In this document: piece after piece, positions 1 to 8,399 of the stretch
Position numbering within the stretch: position 1 is the first letter of the stretch
Layout of the letters: each line of letters starts with the position of its first letter
Assembly: GCA_017429835.1 (NCBI GenBank)
Contig: JAFROD010000010.1
Location: forward strand, 1-63,767
Direction of reading: 5' to 3'
DNA: 63,767 nucleotides
Source of the DNA: Oscillospiraceae bacterium
GTDB taxonomy: Bacteria > Bacillota > Clostridia > Oscillospirales > Oscillospiraceae
Translations under genes and position numbers: made by a program
The notes under the pieces: generated by a model
Told to the model about the DNA's origin: nothing
Database searches by the model: none
The model's input: the letters and a program-made list of their open reading frames with translations, nothing else

Positions 1-27
1 GAGCAAACGTTAAGATATTAAAAGGAA

Positions 28-68
28 CCGCGCGCCGCGTCAGATTTGTGACGCGGCGCGCGGTTTTT
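28..68 (+). terminator. Rho-independent terminator of a gene left of the window
   Basis: A perfect 15-bp stem (28-42 with 49-63, loop GATTTG) is followed by five T residues on the plus strand. The gene it ends lies outside the window. On the minus strand the stem is followed by TTCCTTTT, so it could also stop the cysK-iscS-iscU-rrf2 transcript. Confidence 0.8.
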
Positions 69-70
69 GT

Positions 71-106
71 GTCATTGCGAGGCCCCGCAGGAGCCGCGGC
101 AATGAC
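71..106. repeat. Dispersed GTCATTGC...GCAATGAC palindrome
   Basis: An 8-bp perfect inverted repeat (GTCATTGC at 71-78, GCAATGAC at 99-106) encloses a GC-rich, partly self-complementary core. A related copy lies at 23775-23809. Ends match, cores differ, as in intergenic REP-like elements of clostridia. Confidence 0.6.
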
Positions 107-129
107 ACCGCTGGCCGGACGATTCCGCA

Positions 130-558
130 TTAAATCGAATAGTTGTCCGCAGGGTCGGTGCGGATCACGTCCGCGAGGGTCTTGCCGTCAAAGAACTCGT
201 TAATGACGCGGTAGAATTCGACCCACAAAGGATAGGTGCGGCATTCGTATTCCCGCTCGCAGGGCGCTGCACCGCATTCCAGGCAGGCGACTGGTGCGAG
301 ATCGCCCTCCGTCAGCCGCAGAATGCTGCCGAGCGACAAATCCTCGGGCGCTTTGAGCAGCTTATATCCGCCGCCCTTGCCCGGTATGCTGCCCACGATG
401 CCGCTTTTCACCAGCACGGGAACGATCCGCTCCAGATACTTGAGCGAAATACCCTGGCGCTCTGCAACTTCTTTCATCGGTACGTAGCCGTCCTTCTCGT
501 GCTCCGCGACGTCGATCAGCACGCGCAGCGCGTACCGTCCTCTCGTAGAGATCATCAT
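130..558 (-). CDS. Rrf2-family (IscR-like) transcriptional regulator
   Basis: A 142-residue DNA-binding protein. The N-terminal winged helix (MMISTRGRYALRVLID, then KEVAERQGISLKYLERI) is the Rrf2 signature, and Cys92, Cys95, Cys100 and Cys106 sit where IscR-type proteins hold an Fe-S cluster. The start at 558 has GAGGG about 8 bases ahead; an upstream in-frame alternative would lie inside iscU. It is the last gene of cysK-iscS-iscU-rrf2, so it probably senses Fe-S or cysteine status and represses its own operon through the paired palindromes at 3167-3219. It could instead be a CymR-like cysteine regulator, since cysK is in the operon; the cysteine cluster favours the IscR role. Confidence 0.9.
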   Translation of the reverse strand: MMISTRGRYALRVLIDVAEHEKDGYVPMKEVAERQGISLKYLERIVPVLVKSGIVGSIPGKGGGYKLLKAPEDLSLGSILRLTEGDLAPVACLECGAAPCEREYECRTYPLWVEFYRVINEFFDGKTLADVIRTDPADNYSI

Positions 559-569
559 ACGCCCGCCCT

Positions 570-1001
570 CTATGCGTCGCAGTGGCCGCAGGACTTGCAC
601 TGCGGGAACTGCGCCCGGTCATAGTCGATGCCGTTCTTTTCGTAATAGTCCTGCAGCGCCTTCTTGATCGCTTCCTCGGCGAGGACGGAGCAGTGGAGCT
701 TGTACGCGGGAAGACCGTCCAGCGCCTCGACCACCGCCTGATTCGTCAGTTTCAGCGCCTCCGAGACGGGCCTTCCCTTGATGAGTTCGGTCGCCATCGA
801 GCTGGACGCGATCGCGCTGCCGCAGCCGAAGGTCTCAAATTTCACGTCGGTGATGATATCACCGTCGATTTTCAGGTACATTTTCATAATGTCGCCGCAT
901 TTCGCGTTGCCGACCTCGCCGACGCCGTCGGCGTCCTCGATCACGCCCACGTTGCGCGGGTTGCGGAAATGATCCATAACTTTTTCGCTGTATAATGTCA
1001 T
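570..1001 (-). CDS. iscU: Iron-sulfur cluster scaffold protein IscU/NifU
   Basis: A 143-residue scaffold that assembles [2Fe-2S]/[4Fe-4S] clusters from sulfur delivered by IscS. The three ligand cysteines are Cys35 (in CGD, with Asp37), Cys60 (FGCGSAIASSSM) and Cys104 (LHCSVLAEEAI), in the usual spacing. It sits 10 bases after iscS and its stop is next to the ribosome site of the Rrf2 gene. Odd feature: the tail ends CKSCGHC, three extra cysteines (135, 138, 141) not in standard IscU. Confidence 0.95.
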   Translation of the reverse strand: MTLYSEKVMDHFRNPRNVGVIEDADGVGEVGNAKCGDIMKMYLKIDGDIITDVKFETFGCGSAIASSSMATELIKGRPVSEALKLTNQAVVEALDGLPAYKLHCSVLAEEAIKKALQDYYEKNGIDYDRAQFPQCKSCGHCDA

Positions 1002-1011
1002 AACGATTGCC

Positions 1012-2199
1012 TCACTTAATGATAAATTCCCGCTTGCCGCTCATCAGGTCGCGCCAGACCGGCGACATATTGCGCAGATAGCCGACGACCTCTTTGACCG
1101 CGCCGATCGTGTAATCGATCTCTTCCTCCGTCGTTTCCTCGCTCAGCGTCAGCCGCAGCGAGCCGTGCGCGACGTCGTGGACTCTGCCGATCGCGAGCAG
1201 GACGTGGCTCGGATCGAGCGAGCCGGAGGTGCAGGCGGAGCCGGACGAGGCGGCGATCCCCTTGTCGTCCAGCAGGAGCAGGAGGGACTCGCCCTCGATG
1301 CCCTCGAAGCAGAAATTCACGTTGCCGGGCAGTCTGTGTTCGCGGTCGCCGTTCAGGATACCGTGCGGGATCTCGGAAAGACCCGCGATCAGCCGGTCGC
1401 GCAGGGCGGCAATCCGCTTCGCGTTTTCGCCCAGCGACGCGCAGGCTTCCTCCAGCGCCGCCGCCATACCCATGATGGCGGGCAGATTTTCCGTGCCCGC
1501 GCGCTTGCCGCGCTCCTGCGCGCCGCCCTCGATCAGATTCGTCAGCGGGATTCCCTTCCGCGCGTAGAGCACGCCGATCCCCTTCGGGCCGTGGAACTTG
1601 TGCGCGGAGAGGGAGAGCAAGTCGACGTTCAGCGCGTTCACGTCGATGGGAAGATGCCCTGCCGCCTGCACGGCGTCGGTGTGGAAGAGAACGCCCTTGC
1701 CGCGGCAGATCGCGCCGATCTCTTTGATCGGCTCGATCGTGCCGATCTCGTTGTTGGCGAACATGACCGTGACAAGGCAGGTGTCCTCCGTGATCGCGGC
1801 TTCCACCAGCCGCGGGTCGATCAGACCGCTTTCGTCCACGTCCAGGAGCGTGACGGCGAAGCCCTCGTTCTCCAGCTTTTTCAGCGTGTGCAGGACGGCG
1901 TGGTGCTCGATCTTCGTCGAAATGATGTGCCGCTTGCCTTTCCGTTCGCCGAGTTTCGCAGCGGAACGGATCGCCTGATTGTCCGATTCGCTGCCGCCGG
2001 AGGTGAAGGTGATCTCCTTCGCGGTGCAGCCGAGACAGGCGGCGATCCGCTCGCGGGCATTTTGCAGCCCTTCTGCGGCAGCCTGCCCCGCAGAGTGGAG
2101 GCTGGACGGATTGCCGTATATGCCGTCGAAATAGGGGAGCATCGCGTCGATCGCCGTTTTGCTCATCTTTGTCGTGGCGGCGTTGTCAAGATAGATCAT
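1012..2199 (-). CDS. iscS: Cysteine desulfurase IscS/NifS
   Basis: A PLP enzyme, 395 residues, that turns cysteine into alanine and a persulfide for Fe-S assembly. The PLP lysine is Lys201 in SLSAHKFHGPKG, the PLP-contacting segment SGGSESDN lies near 67-74, and the active cysteine is Cys323 in SSGSACTSG on the mobile loop. I chose the ATG at 2199 because AAGGA lies 8 bases ahead and the family motif MIYLDNAATT then forms the N terminus; the longer frame overlaps cysK. It lies between cysK and iscU, so it is the sulfur donor for the adjacent scaffold. A second class V aminotransferase of this type is at 56550-57689. Confidence 0.95.
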   Translation of the reverse strand: MIYLDNAATTKMSKTAIDAMLPYFDGIYGNPSSLHSAGQAAAEGLQNARERIAACLGCTAKEITFTSGGSESDNQAIRSAAKLGERKGKRHIISTKIEHHAVLHTLKKLENEGFAVTLLDVDESGLIDPRLVEAAITEDTCLVTVMFANNEIGTIEPIKEIGAICRGKGVLFHTDAVQAAGHLPIDVNALNVDLLSLSAHKFHGPKGIGVLYARKGIPLTNLIEGGAQERGKRAGTENLPAIMGMAAALEEACASLGENAKRIAALRDRLIAGLSEIPHGILNGDREHRLPGNVNFCFEGIEGESLLLLLDDKGIAASSGSACTSGSLDPSHVLLAIGRVHDVAHGSLRLTLSEETTEEEIDYTIGAVKEVVGYLRNMSPVWRDLMSGKREFIIK

Positions 2200-2212
2200 T
2201 CGTTTGTCCTTC

Positions 2213-3145
2213 TTATTCTGCAAACAGTGCGGTCGAGAGATAGCGGTCGCCGGTGTCCGGCAGGAGGACGACGATGGTTTTGCCTGCGTTCTCAGGCCGC
2301 TTCGCCAGCTCGATCGCCGCGAACGCCGCCGCGCCGGAGGAAATACCGACCAGCACGCCCTCGCGTCTGCCGATCTCCCTGCCGGTCGCGAACGCGTCCT
2401 CGTTTGAGACGGGGAGGATCTCGTCGTAGATCTTCGTGTTCAGCACGTCGGGGACGAAGCCCGCGCCGATGCCCTGAATTTTGTGAGGACCTGCCACGCC
2501 GGTGGACAGCACGGCGGAGGAGGCAGGCTCCACGGCGACGACCTTGACCGCGGGATTTCTGGATTTCAGATACTCGCCCACGCCCGTCACGGTGCCGCCC
2601 GTGCCGACGCCCGCGACAAAGAGATCGACCTTGCCGTCGGTGTCCTCATAGATCTCGGGACCGGTGGTCTCGCGGTGCGCGGTCGGGTTGGCGGGGTTGA
2701 CGAACTGCCCGGGAATAAAGCTGTTCGGAATTTCTGCGGCAAGCTCCTGCGCCTTGGCGATCGCGCCTTTCATGCCCTTCGAGCCCTCGGTCAGCACGAT
2801 CTCCGCGCCGTAGGCCTTGATGAGCTGGCGGCGTTCGACCGACATCGTCTCCGGCATGGTGATGATGATACGGTAGCCGCGCGCTGCGGCGACGGACGCC
2901 AGACCGATGCCGGTGTTGCCGCTGGTCGGCTCGATGATGACGGAGCCTTCCTTGAGCTTGCCGTCCGCCTCGGCCTTGTCGATCATCGCTTTTGCGATAC
3001 GATCCTTGACAGAGCCGGCGGGGTTGAAGTATTCGAGCTTGGCGAGGATTCTTGCTTTCAGTTCATACGCTTTTTCGATATGCGTGAGTTCCAGCAGGGG
3101 CGTTTTTCCGATCAACTGATCGGCGGAAGTATAAATGTTAGCCAT
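2213..3145 (-). CDS. cysK: Cysteine synthase A (O-acetylserine sulfhydrylase)
   Basis: Makes cysteine from O-acetylserine and sulfide, 310 residues, PLP-dependent. The PLP lysine is Lys47 in NPAGSVKDR; the substrate loop TSGNTG and the phosphate loop [10 protein letters not shown] are both present. The ATG at 3145 is preceded by AAAGGA; the longer frame would need a TTG. First gene of the operon, 13 bases ahead of iscS, which consumes its product. Transcription starts at the promoter 3187-3215, which is covered by two palindromic operators. Confidence 0.95.
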   Translation of the reverse strand: MANIYTSADQLIGKTPLLELTHIEKAYELKARILAKLEYFNPAGSVKDRIAKAMIDKAEADGKLKEGSVIIEPTSGNTGIGLASVAAARGYRIIITMPETMSVERRQLIKAYGAEIVLTEGSKGMKGAIAKAQELAAEIPNSFIPGQFVNPANPTAHRETTGPEIYEDTDGKVDLFVAGVGTGGTVTGVGEYLKSRNPAVKVVAVEPASSAVLSTGVAGPHKIQGIGAGFVPDVLNTKIYDEILPVSNEDAFATGREIGRREGVLVGISSGAAAFAAIELAKRPENAGKTIVVLLPDTGDRYLSTALFAE

Positions 3146-3166
3146 AATATCAAGTCCTTTCAAAAA

Positions 3167-3219
3167 CCTACCGTGTCGGTAGGTGTATCATAGCATAAAT
3201 TACCTACCGTGTCAATAGG
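3167..3219 (-). promoter_or_regulatory. cysK-operon promoter with two Rrf2-type operators
   Basis: On the minus strand TTGACA (3210-3215), a 17-base spacer and TATGAT (3187-3192) form a near-consensus vegetative promoter. Two 17-bp palindromes flank it: CCTACCGTGTCGGTAGG at 3167-3183 (about +1) and CCTACCGTGTCAATAGG at 3203-3219 (over the -35). Their centres are 36 bases apart. The position suits repression by the Rrf2 protein coded at the end of the operon. Confidence 0.85.
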
Positions 3220-3250
3220 CAATTAGAATATTTTAGGAGCGCCGTTCCGA

Positions 3251-3279
3251 TTGACTTTTCTGCCGGAATTTGTTATGCT
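3251..3279 (+). promoter_or_regulatory. Promoter of thyA-folA
   Basis: TTGACT (3251-3256), 17 bases, TATGCT (3274-3279). The predicted start of transcription is only about ten bases from the thyA ATG, so the leader is very short. Confidence 0.7.
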
Positions 3280-3296
3280 GTTATGGGTGATGAAAC

Positions 3297-4127
3297 ATGA
3301 GTTATGCAGATATTTTATATAAAGAGACCTGCAAAAAGATTCTGACCGAGGGCGTCTGGGATACCGACCGCGCCGTGCGCCCGCACTGGGAGGACGGGAG
3401 TCCCGCGCATACGGTCAAGTGCTTCGGCGTCGTCAACCGCTACGACCTGCGCAAAGAATTCCCGATCATGACCCTGCGCCGCACCTATTATAAATCCTGT
3501 ATTGACGAGCTGTTGTGGATTTGGCAGAAGAAGTCCAACAACGTCCATGAGCTGAAAAGCCATATCTGGGACAGTTGGGCGGACGAAAACGGCTCGATCG
3601 GCAAGGCGTACGGCTATCAGCTCGGCGTGAAGCACCAATACCCCGAGGGAGAATTCGACCAGGTCGACCGCGTGCTGTATGATCTCAAGCACAATCCCGC
3701 CAGCCGCCGCATTATGACGAATCTCTACAATTTCAGCGATTTGCATGAGATGGCGCTCTATCCCTGCGCTTACTCGATGACCTTCAACGTCAGCGGCAAC
3801 ACCCTCAACGCGATCCTCAATCAGCGTTCGCAGGACATGCTGACGGCGAACAACTGGAACGTCGTGCAGTACGCCGTTCTCGTGCACATGATGGCGCAGG
3901 TGAGCGGTCTGGAGGCGGGCGAGCTCGTGCACGTGATCGCCGACTGCCATATCTACGACCGCCACGTGCCGATGGTCGAGCGGATGCTGGAGCTGGAGCC
4001 GTATGACGCGCCGGAGTTTTATGTAAACCAAGACGTCAGGGATTTCTATGATTTCAAGGTGGAGGATTTCCGCATCGAGAACTACCGCTACCACGAATTC
4101 AAAGAGAAGATCCCCGTCGCGATCTGA
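3297..4127 (+). CDS. thyA: Thymidylate synthase
   Basis: Methylates dUMP to dTMP with methylene-tetrahydrofolate, 276 residues. The catalytic cysteine is Cys157, in LYPCAYSMTF where most ThyA proteins have LPPCH; the nucleotide-binding segment NQRSQD (175-180) and the following long helix fit the family. The YPCAY variant is a divergence I associate with clostridial ThyA. folA begins 9 bases after its stop, so the enzyme that regenerates tetrahydrofolate is co-expressed. The leader is short and the ribosome site (GGGTGAT) is weak. Confidence 0.95.
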   Translation: MSYADILYKETCKKILTEGVWDTDRAVRPHWEDGSPAHTVKCFGVVNRYDLRKEFPIMTLRRTYYKSCIDELLWIWQKKSNNVHELKSHIWDSWADENGSIGKAYGYQLGVKHQYPEGEFDQVDRVLYDLKHNPASRRIMTNLYNFSDLHEMALYPCAYSMTFNVSGNTLNAILNQRSQDMLTANNWNVVQYAVLVHMMAQVSGLEAGELVHVIADCHIYDRHVPMVERMLELEPYDAPEFYVNQDVRDFYDFKVEDFRIENYRYHEFKEKIPVAI

Positions 4128-4136
4128 GGCAGCGGC

Positions 4137-4634
4137 ATGATTGCGATCGTGAACGTGACCCCGAACTGGGGCATCGGGAAGGACGGACGCCTGCTCGTCG
4201 TGATCCGGGACGATCTCAAGCGTTTCCGCCTGCTGACGCAGGGAAAAACCGTGATTTACGGGCGCAAGACGCTCTCGACCTTTCCGGGCGGGAAACCGCT
4301 GAAAAACCGCCGCAATCTGATCCTTACGCGCAGGCGCGGCTATACGGTCGAGGGCGCGGAGGTCTGCCGCGATCTTGCCGAGGCGCTGGAAGCACTGGCG
4401 GACACGTCGCCCGAGGACGTGTTCGTGATCGGCGGTGAGAGCGTCTACGCGCAGCTTCTGCCGCACTGCGAGCGCGCCTACGTGACGAAAACCTTTGCGG
4501 ACGCGCCCGCGGACAGCTTTTTCCCCGATCTGGACGCGCTTCCGAATTGGGAGCAGATCGCCGCTTCGGAGATCATGGAGGAAAACGGGATCGCCTACCA
4601 GTACATAGATTATGTCAACCGAGACGTGAAATAG
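4137..4634 (+). CDS. folA: Dihydrofolate reductase
   Basis: Reduces dihydrofolate with NADPH, 165 residues, replenishing the folate oxidised by ThyA. Visible signatures are MIAIVNVTPNWGIGKDG at the N terminus, the NADPH segment VIYGRKTLSTFPGGKPL (near 39-55) and the VIGGESVYAQLLP motif (near 100-112). Length is normal for bacterial FolA. The usual acidic residue after the WGIG motif appears in the DDLKRF segment. Forms a two-gene unit with thyA, ended by the hairpin at 4691-4726. Confidence 0.95.
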   Translation: MIAIVNVTPNWGIGKDGRLLVVIRDDLKRFRLLTQGKTVIYGRKTLSTFPGGKPLKNRRNLILTRRRGYTVEGAEVCRDLAEALEALADTSPEDVFVIGGESVYAQLLPHCERAYVTKTFADAPADSFFPDLDALPNWEQIAASEIMEENGIAYQYIDYVNRDVK

Positions 4635-4690
4635 ATCGCGCTTTGCAGCGCGCTGCCGCGATATCTTTCCATCAAGGGGAAGCTATGATA

Positions 4691-4726
4691 AAAACCTGCC
4701 GACGGGGGAGCCCGTCGGCAGGTTTT
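4691..4726. terminator. Bidirectional terminator between folA and gdhA
   Basis: A 16-bp perfect stem (4691-4706 with 4711-4726, loop GGAG) flanked by A4 and T4. It lies between two converging genes and can serve both. Confidence 0.85.
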
Positions 4727-4748
4727 GCTATGCCAATATGATGATGGA

Positions 4749-6098
4749 TCAGAACACGCCCTGCTCCATCATGGCGGTGGCGACCTTCTTGAAGCCGGCG
4801 ATATTCGCGCCAGCGACCAGATCGTAGCCAAGACCGTACTCTTCCGCAGCCTCGGCGGAGACGCGGTGGATGGTCTCCATCATGCGGTGGAGCTGCTCGT
4901 CGACCTCTTCGGCGGACCAGACCAGACGCTCGGAGTTCTGCGCCATTTCCAGCGCGGAGACGCCGACGCCGCCGGCGTTGACCGCCTTGGACGGAGCGAC
5001 GATCATGTGCTTCTGTGCGCGCAGGAAGGCAAGCGCGTCGTTCGTGGTCGGCATGTTGGCGACCTCGATGTAGTACTTCGCGCCGCAGGCGGCGATCTTC
5101 TCAGCGGATTCCATCTTGACGTCGTTCTGCATGGCGGACGGCATCACGATGTCGACCTTGACGCCCCACGGCTTCTCGCCGGGGAAGAATTGGACGCCGA
5201 ACTTGTCGGCATAGTCCTGCACGCGGTTGCGGTTGGAAGCGCGCATCTCGACGAGGTATTCGATCTTCTCGTCGGTGGTGACGCCGTCGGGATCGTAGAC
5301 GTAGCCGTCGGGGCCGGACAGGGTGACGACCTTTGCGCCGAGCTGCGCGGCCTTCTTGCAGATGCCCCAGGTGACGTTGCCGAAGCCTGCGCAGGCGATG
5401 GTCTTGCCCTTGATGTCCTCGCCCTCATGCTTGAGAACTTCATTCAGATAGTACACTGCACCGTAACCGGTCGCCTCCGGACGGATCAGAGAGCCGCCGT
5501 AGGTCAGACCCTTGCCGGTGAGCACGCCGTTCTCCCAGACGCCCTTGAGTCTGCGGTACTGGCCGAACAGGTAGCCGATCTCGCGGCCGCCGACGCCCAT
5601 ATCGCCCGCCGGAACGTCGATGTCCGGCCCGATGTAGCGGTACAGCGCGGTCATGAAGCTCTGGCAGAAGCGCATGATCTCCGCGTCGGACTTGCCGGTG
5701 GGATCAAAGTCGGAGCCGCCCTTGCCGCCGCCGATGGGCAGACCGGTCAGCGCGTTCTTGAAAATCTGCTCGAAGCCGAGGAACTTGATGATGCCGGGAT
5801 AGACGTTCTTCTGGAAACGAAGACCGCCTTTGTACGGACCGATCGCGCCGTTAAACTGGCAGCGGTAGCCGGTGTTGGTGTGGTAGGCGCCCTTGTCGTC
5901 CATCCAGACGACGCGGAAGGTGAACATGCGCTCGGGCTCGACGATTCTGCCGAGCAGGTCAGCCTTCTCATACTCGGGATGCGCGTCGATGACGGGGCCG
6001 AGAGAGGAGAGGACTTCCTCGACGGTCTGGACGAATTCGGGCTCGCTTGCGTGCTTCGCTTTGACGTTTGCAATGACACTTTCAATGTATGCGTTCAT
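4749..6098 (-). CDS. gdhA: Glutamate dehydrogenase (probably NADP-specific)
   Basis: Interconverts 2-oxoglutarate plus ammonia and glutamate, 449 residues, hexameric type I enzyme. PYKGGLRF (88-95) binds substrate; the catalytic lysine is Lys126 in LPIGGGKGGSDFDP. The Rossmann motif GFGNVTWG lies near residue 240. The length and the GGSDFDP sequence match the NADP-dependent biosynthetic branch; cofactor choice is inferred. AAAGGAG is 8 bases before the ATG. It follows serA by 16 bases, and glutamate is the amino donor for SerC in the same unit. Confidence 0.95.
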   Translation of the reverse strand: MNAYIESVIANVKAKHASEPEFVQTVEEVLSSLGPVIDAHPEYEKADLLGRIVEPERMFTFRVVWMDDKGAYHTNTGYRCQFNGAIGPYKGGLRFQKNVYPGIIKFLGFEQIFKNALTGLPIGGGKGGSDFDPTGKSDAEIMRFCQSFMTALYRYIGPDIDVPAGDMGVGGREIGYLFGQYRRLKGVWENGVLTGKGLTYGGSLIRPEATGYGAVYYLNEVLKHEGEDIKGKTIACAGFGNVTWGICKKAAQLGAKVVTLSGPDGYVYDPDGVTTDEKIEYLVEMRASNRNRVQDYADKFGVQFFPGEKPWGVKVDIVMPSAMQNDVKMESAEKIAACGAKYYIEVANMPTTNDALAFLRAQKHMIVAPSKAVNAGGVGVSALEMAQNSERLVWSAEEVDEQLHRMMETIHRVSAEAAEEYGLGYDLVAGANIAGFKKVATAMMEQGVF

Positions 6099-6114
6099 GT
6101 TTTATCTCCTTTAA

Positions 6115-7020
6115 TCAGAAGTTTTCGATGATGGAAACGATCTCGGTGCCGATGCGCTTCTGCGCTTCCTGGGTCGCTGCGCCGATGTGCGGCGTGCAGG
6201 AGACCATCGGGTGGCTGTAGAGCGCCTTATTGGTCGACGGCTCGGAAGCCCAGACGTCCAGACCGGCGGCGCGGACCTTGCCGCTCTCCAGCGCGGCGAG
6301 CAGGGCGTCTTCGTCGACGTTGGTGCCGCGGGAGGTGTTGATGATGCAGACGCCGTCCTTCATCTTCGCGATGTTCTCGGCGTTGATCAGCGCGCCGCCG
6401 TCCACTGCGGGAGCGTGGACGCTGATGAAGTCGGACTTCGCCAGCAGCTCGTCCATCTCAACGTACGGGATGCCCATCTGCTCTTCAATGCCGGGAATGT
6501 GGAAGATATCGAACGCGATGACGTCCATGCCGATCGCCTTCGCCATGGCGCCGAGGTGCTGACCGATGCGGCCGAAGCCGACGATGCCGAGGGTCTTGCC
6601 CTGCAGCTCGATGCCCTTGCCGTAGGCTTTCTTTTCCCACTTGTCCTCGCGCATGGTCGCGCCTGCAATGGAGATATAGCGGGCGCAGGCGAACATGTGC
6701 GCCATCGCCAGCTCGGCGACGGACTGAGAGGACGCCTTCGGGGTATTGCGGACGGCGATGCCGTTCGCTTCGGCATACTTGACGTCGATATTGTCAACGC
6801 CGACGCCGCCGCGGATGATGAGCTTCAGCTTGCCGCCCTTGGCTTCGTCGATATGATTGGCACGGACTTTGGTCTTGGAGCGGACGACGACGGCGTCGAA
6901 GTCGCGCAGAGCGGCGCCGAGCTGATCCGGCTCGTAGAACTGCTCAACGACCTCGTGGCCCTTCGCCTGCAGCGCGGCGATCGCGGACTTGTCCATTCCG
7001 TCAGTAACAAGAATACGCAT
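6115..7020 (-). CDS. serA: D-3-phosphoglycerate dehydrogenase
   Basis: First step of serine synthesis: oxidises 3-phosphoglycerate with NAD. 301 residues, so it has only the catalytic and NAD domains; the C-terminal ACT domain that gives serine feedback in longer SerA forms is absent. NAD fold GIVGFGRIGQ lies near residue 145; active-site arginine in NTSRGTNVDEDAL, the glutamate further on, and the catalytic histidine in TPHIGAAT. The ribosome site AAGGAG precedes the ATG. It lies between serC and gdhA. Family 2-hydroxyacid dehydrogenases can look alike, but the serC neighbour settles the role. Confidence 0.93.
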   Translation of the reverse strand: MRILVTDGMDKSAIAALQAKGHEVVEQFYEPDQLGAALRDFDAVVVRSKTKVRANHIDEAKGGKLKLIIRGGVGVDNIDVKYAEANGIAVRNTPKASSQSVAELAMAHMFACARYISIAGATMREDKWEKKAYGKGIELQGKTLGIVGFGRIGQHLGAMAKAIGMDVIAFDIFHIPGIEEQMGIPYVEMDELLAKSDFISVHAPAVDGGALINAENIAKMKDGVCIINTSRGTNVDEDALLAALESGKVRAAGLDVWASEPSTNKALYSHPMVSCTPHIGAATQEAQKRIGTEIVSIIENF

Positions 7021-7061
7021 AATGAAATCTCCTTATCAATTATTCGTTAGTACACACTGCA

Positions 7062-7081
7062 AGGGCGGCTTGTGCCGCCCT
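7062..7081 (-). other. Hairpin between serC and serA
   Basis: An 8-bp perfect stem AGGGCGGC/GCCGCCCT with a 4-base loop in the 78-base gap between serC and serA. No T-tract follows on either strand, so it looks like an mRNA processing or stabilising structure, or a weak attenuator, rather than a full terminator. Confidence 0.5.
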
Positions 7082-7098
7082 CACAGAAGCTTATGTGA

Positions 7099-8181
7099 TT
7101 AGTGCTCCGCCTCGAATTTCTTGAGGCAGTCGACCAGCGCGACGACGCCGTCCTTCGGCATGGCGTTGTAGATGGAGGCGCGCAGACCGCCGACGGACTT
7201 GTGACCCTTGAGGTTCTCGAAGCCCGCCTTCTTGGTGTAGGCGATGACCTCGGCGTCCAGATCGGGATCGCCGGTGACGAACGGGATGTTCATCAGGCTG
7301 CGGTCTTCGGGAACGACGGTGCCCTTGAAGAGCTTGGACTGGTCGAGGAAGTCATAGAAGACCTTTGCCTTGTCGATGTTGATCTTTTCCATTTCCTCCA
7401 GACCGCCGATCTTCTTGAGGTACTTGAAGACCTTGCCGCAGACGTAGATCGCCCAGCAGTTCGGGGTGTTGTACATGGAGCCGTTATCGGCGTGGGTCTT
7501 GTACTGCAGATAGATCGGAAGATCGGTCAGATCGTCGCGGATCAGATCCTCGCGGATGATGACGATGGCAAGACCCGCCGGGCCGATGTTCTTCTGCACG
7601 CCGCCGTAGATGATGCCGTAGTCGGAGACGTTGCAGGGTTTGGAGAGGAACATGGAGGACTGGTCGGAAACGAGGACGTGACCCTTGGTGTTCGGGAGCT
7701 TGTTCCAGGTCACGCCGTGGATCGTTTCGTTCTCGCAGATGTAGACGTAGTCGGTGTCCTCGGGGATATCCAGATCGGAGCAGTCGGGGATATAGGTATA
7801 ATTCTTGTCCTTGGAGGAGGCGGCGACGATGACTTCGCCGACCTTCTTCGCCTCGGCGATCGCCTTCTTCGACCACGTGCCGGTCTCGATATAGACGGCC
7901 TTGCCGTTCTTCATCAGGTTCATCGGGATCATGGAGAACTGCAGCGTTGCGCCGCCCTGAATGAAGAGCACCTTGTAGTTGTCGGGGATGCCCATCAGAT
8001 CGCGCAGATCCTGTTCGGCTTCGTCGATGATCTGCTGATAGACCTTGGAGCGGTGGGACATTTCCATGACGCACATGCCGGAGCCGCGATAGTTCATCAT
8101 CTCGTCGCGAACTTCCTCGAGCACTTCCTCGGGCATGGTAGCGGGGCCTGCAGAGAAATTGTAGGTACGATTGTATTTCAT
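7099..8181 (-). CDS. serC: Phosphoserine aminotransferase
   Basis: Transfers an amino group from glutamate to 3-phosphohydroxypyruvate, 360 residues, PLP enzyme. The N terminus MKYNRTYNFSAGPATMPEEV is the family start; GGATLQFSMIPMNL and the PLP lysine Lys197 in YGGVQKNIGPAGL are clear. GGAGGAAACTTT precedes the ATG at 8181; the longer frame adds residues without family similarity. First gene of serC-serA-gdhA. No separate serB phosphatase is seen in the window. Confidence 0.95.
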   Translation of the reverse strand: MKYNRTYNFSAGPATMPEEVLEEVRDEMMNYRGSGMCVMEMSHRSKVYQQIIDEAEQDLRDLMGIPDNYKVLFIQGGATLQFSMIPMNLMKNGKAVYIETGTWSKKAIAEAKKVGEVIVAASSKDKNYTYIPDCSDLDIPEDTDYVYICENETIHGVTWNKLPNTKGHVLVSDQSSMFLSKPCNVSDYGIIYGGVQKNIGPAGLAIVIIREDLIRDDLTDLPIYLQYKTHADNGSMYNTPNCWAIYVCGKVFKYLKKIGGLEEMEKINIDKAKVFYDFLDQSKLFKGTVVPEDRSLMNIPFVTGDPDLDAEVIAYTKKAGFENLKGHKSVGGLRASIYNAMPKDGVVALVDCLKKFEAEH

Positions 8182-8227
8182 AAAGTTTCCTCCTGTATTA
8201 TTGGGCATTCTGCCCTTTTATAATATA

Positions 8228-8256
8228 AGTATACGCTATTTGGAAGAAATAATCAA
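8228..8256 (-). promoter_or_regulatory. Promoter of serC-serA-gdhA
   Basis: On the minus strand TTGATT (8251-8256), a 17-base spacer and TATACT (8228-8233). A small GGGCA/TGCCC hairpin lies in the leader before the ribosome site. Confidence 0.75.
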
Positions 8257-8322
8257 CCGCAAAAACCGCAAAAACCGGAGAAAACGCCGGAAAACCCCGC
8301 AGAATGGAAAAATCTATGTTTC

Positions 8323-8349
8323 GTACAATTTCCAAGCGGAAAATTGTAC
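8323..8349. other. AT-rich palindrome upstream of the serC promoter
   Basis: GTACAATTTCC (8323-8333) faces GGAAAATTGTAC (8338-8349) across four bases; one base is unpaired. It lies between the spoIIID terminator and the serC promoter and could be an operator or a second, weak terminator. No gene explains it. Confidence 0.4.
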
Positions 8350-8361
8350 TCTTTGACAGTA

Positions 8362-8399
8362 TAAAGCCGCATCGGAGAAACTCCGATGCGGCGTTTTCT
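8362..8399. terminator. Terminator of spoIIID
   Basis: A 12-bp perfect stem (8366-8377 with 8381-8392, loop AAA) begins next to the spoIIID stop. On the minus strand it is followed by TTTAT; on the plus strand by GTTTTCTT. Confidence 0.65.

Noticed and set aside
7021..7098. A full terminator between serC and serA
   Set aside because: The 8-bp hairpin has no T-tract on either strand, so the genes are probably co-transcribed.
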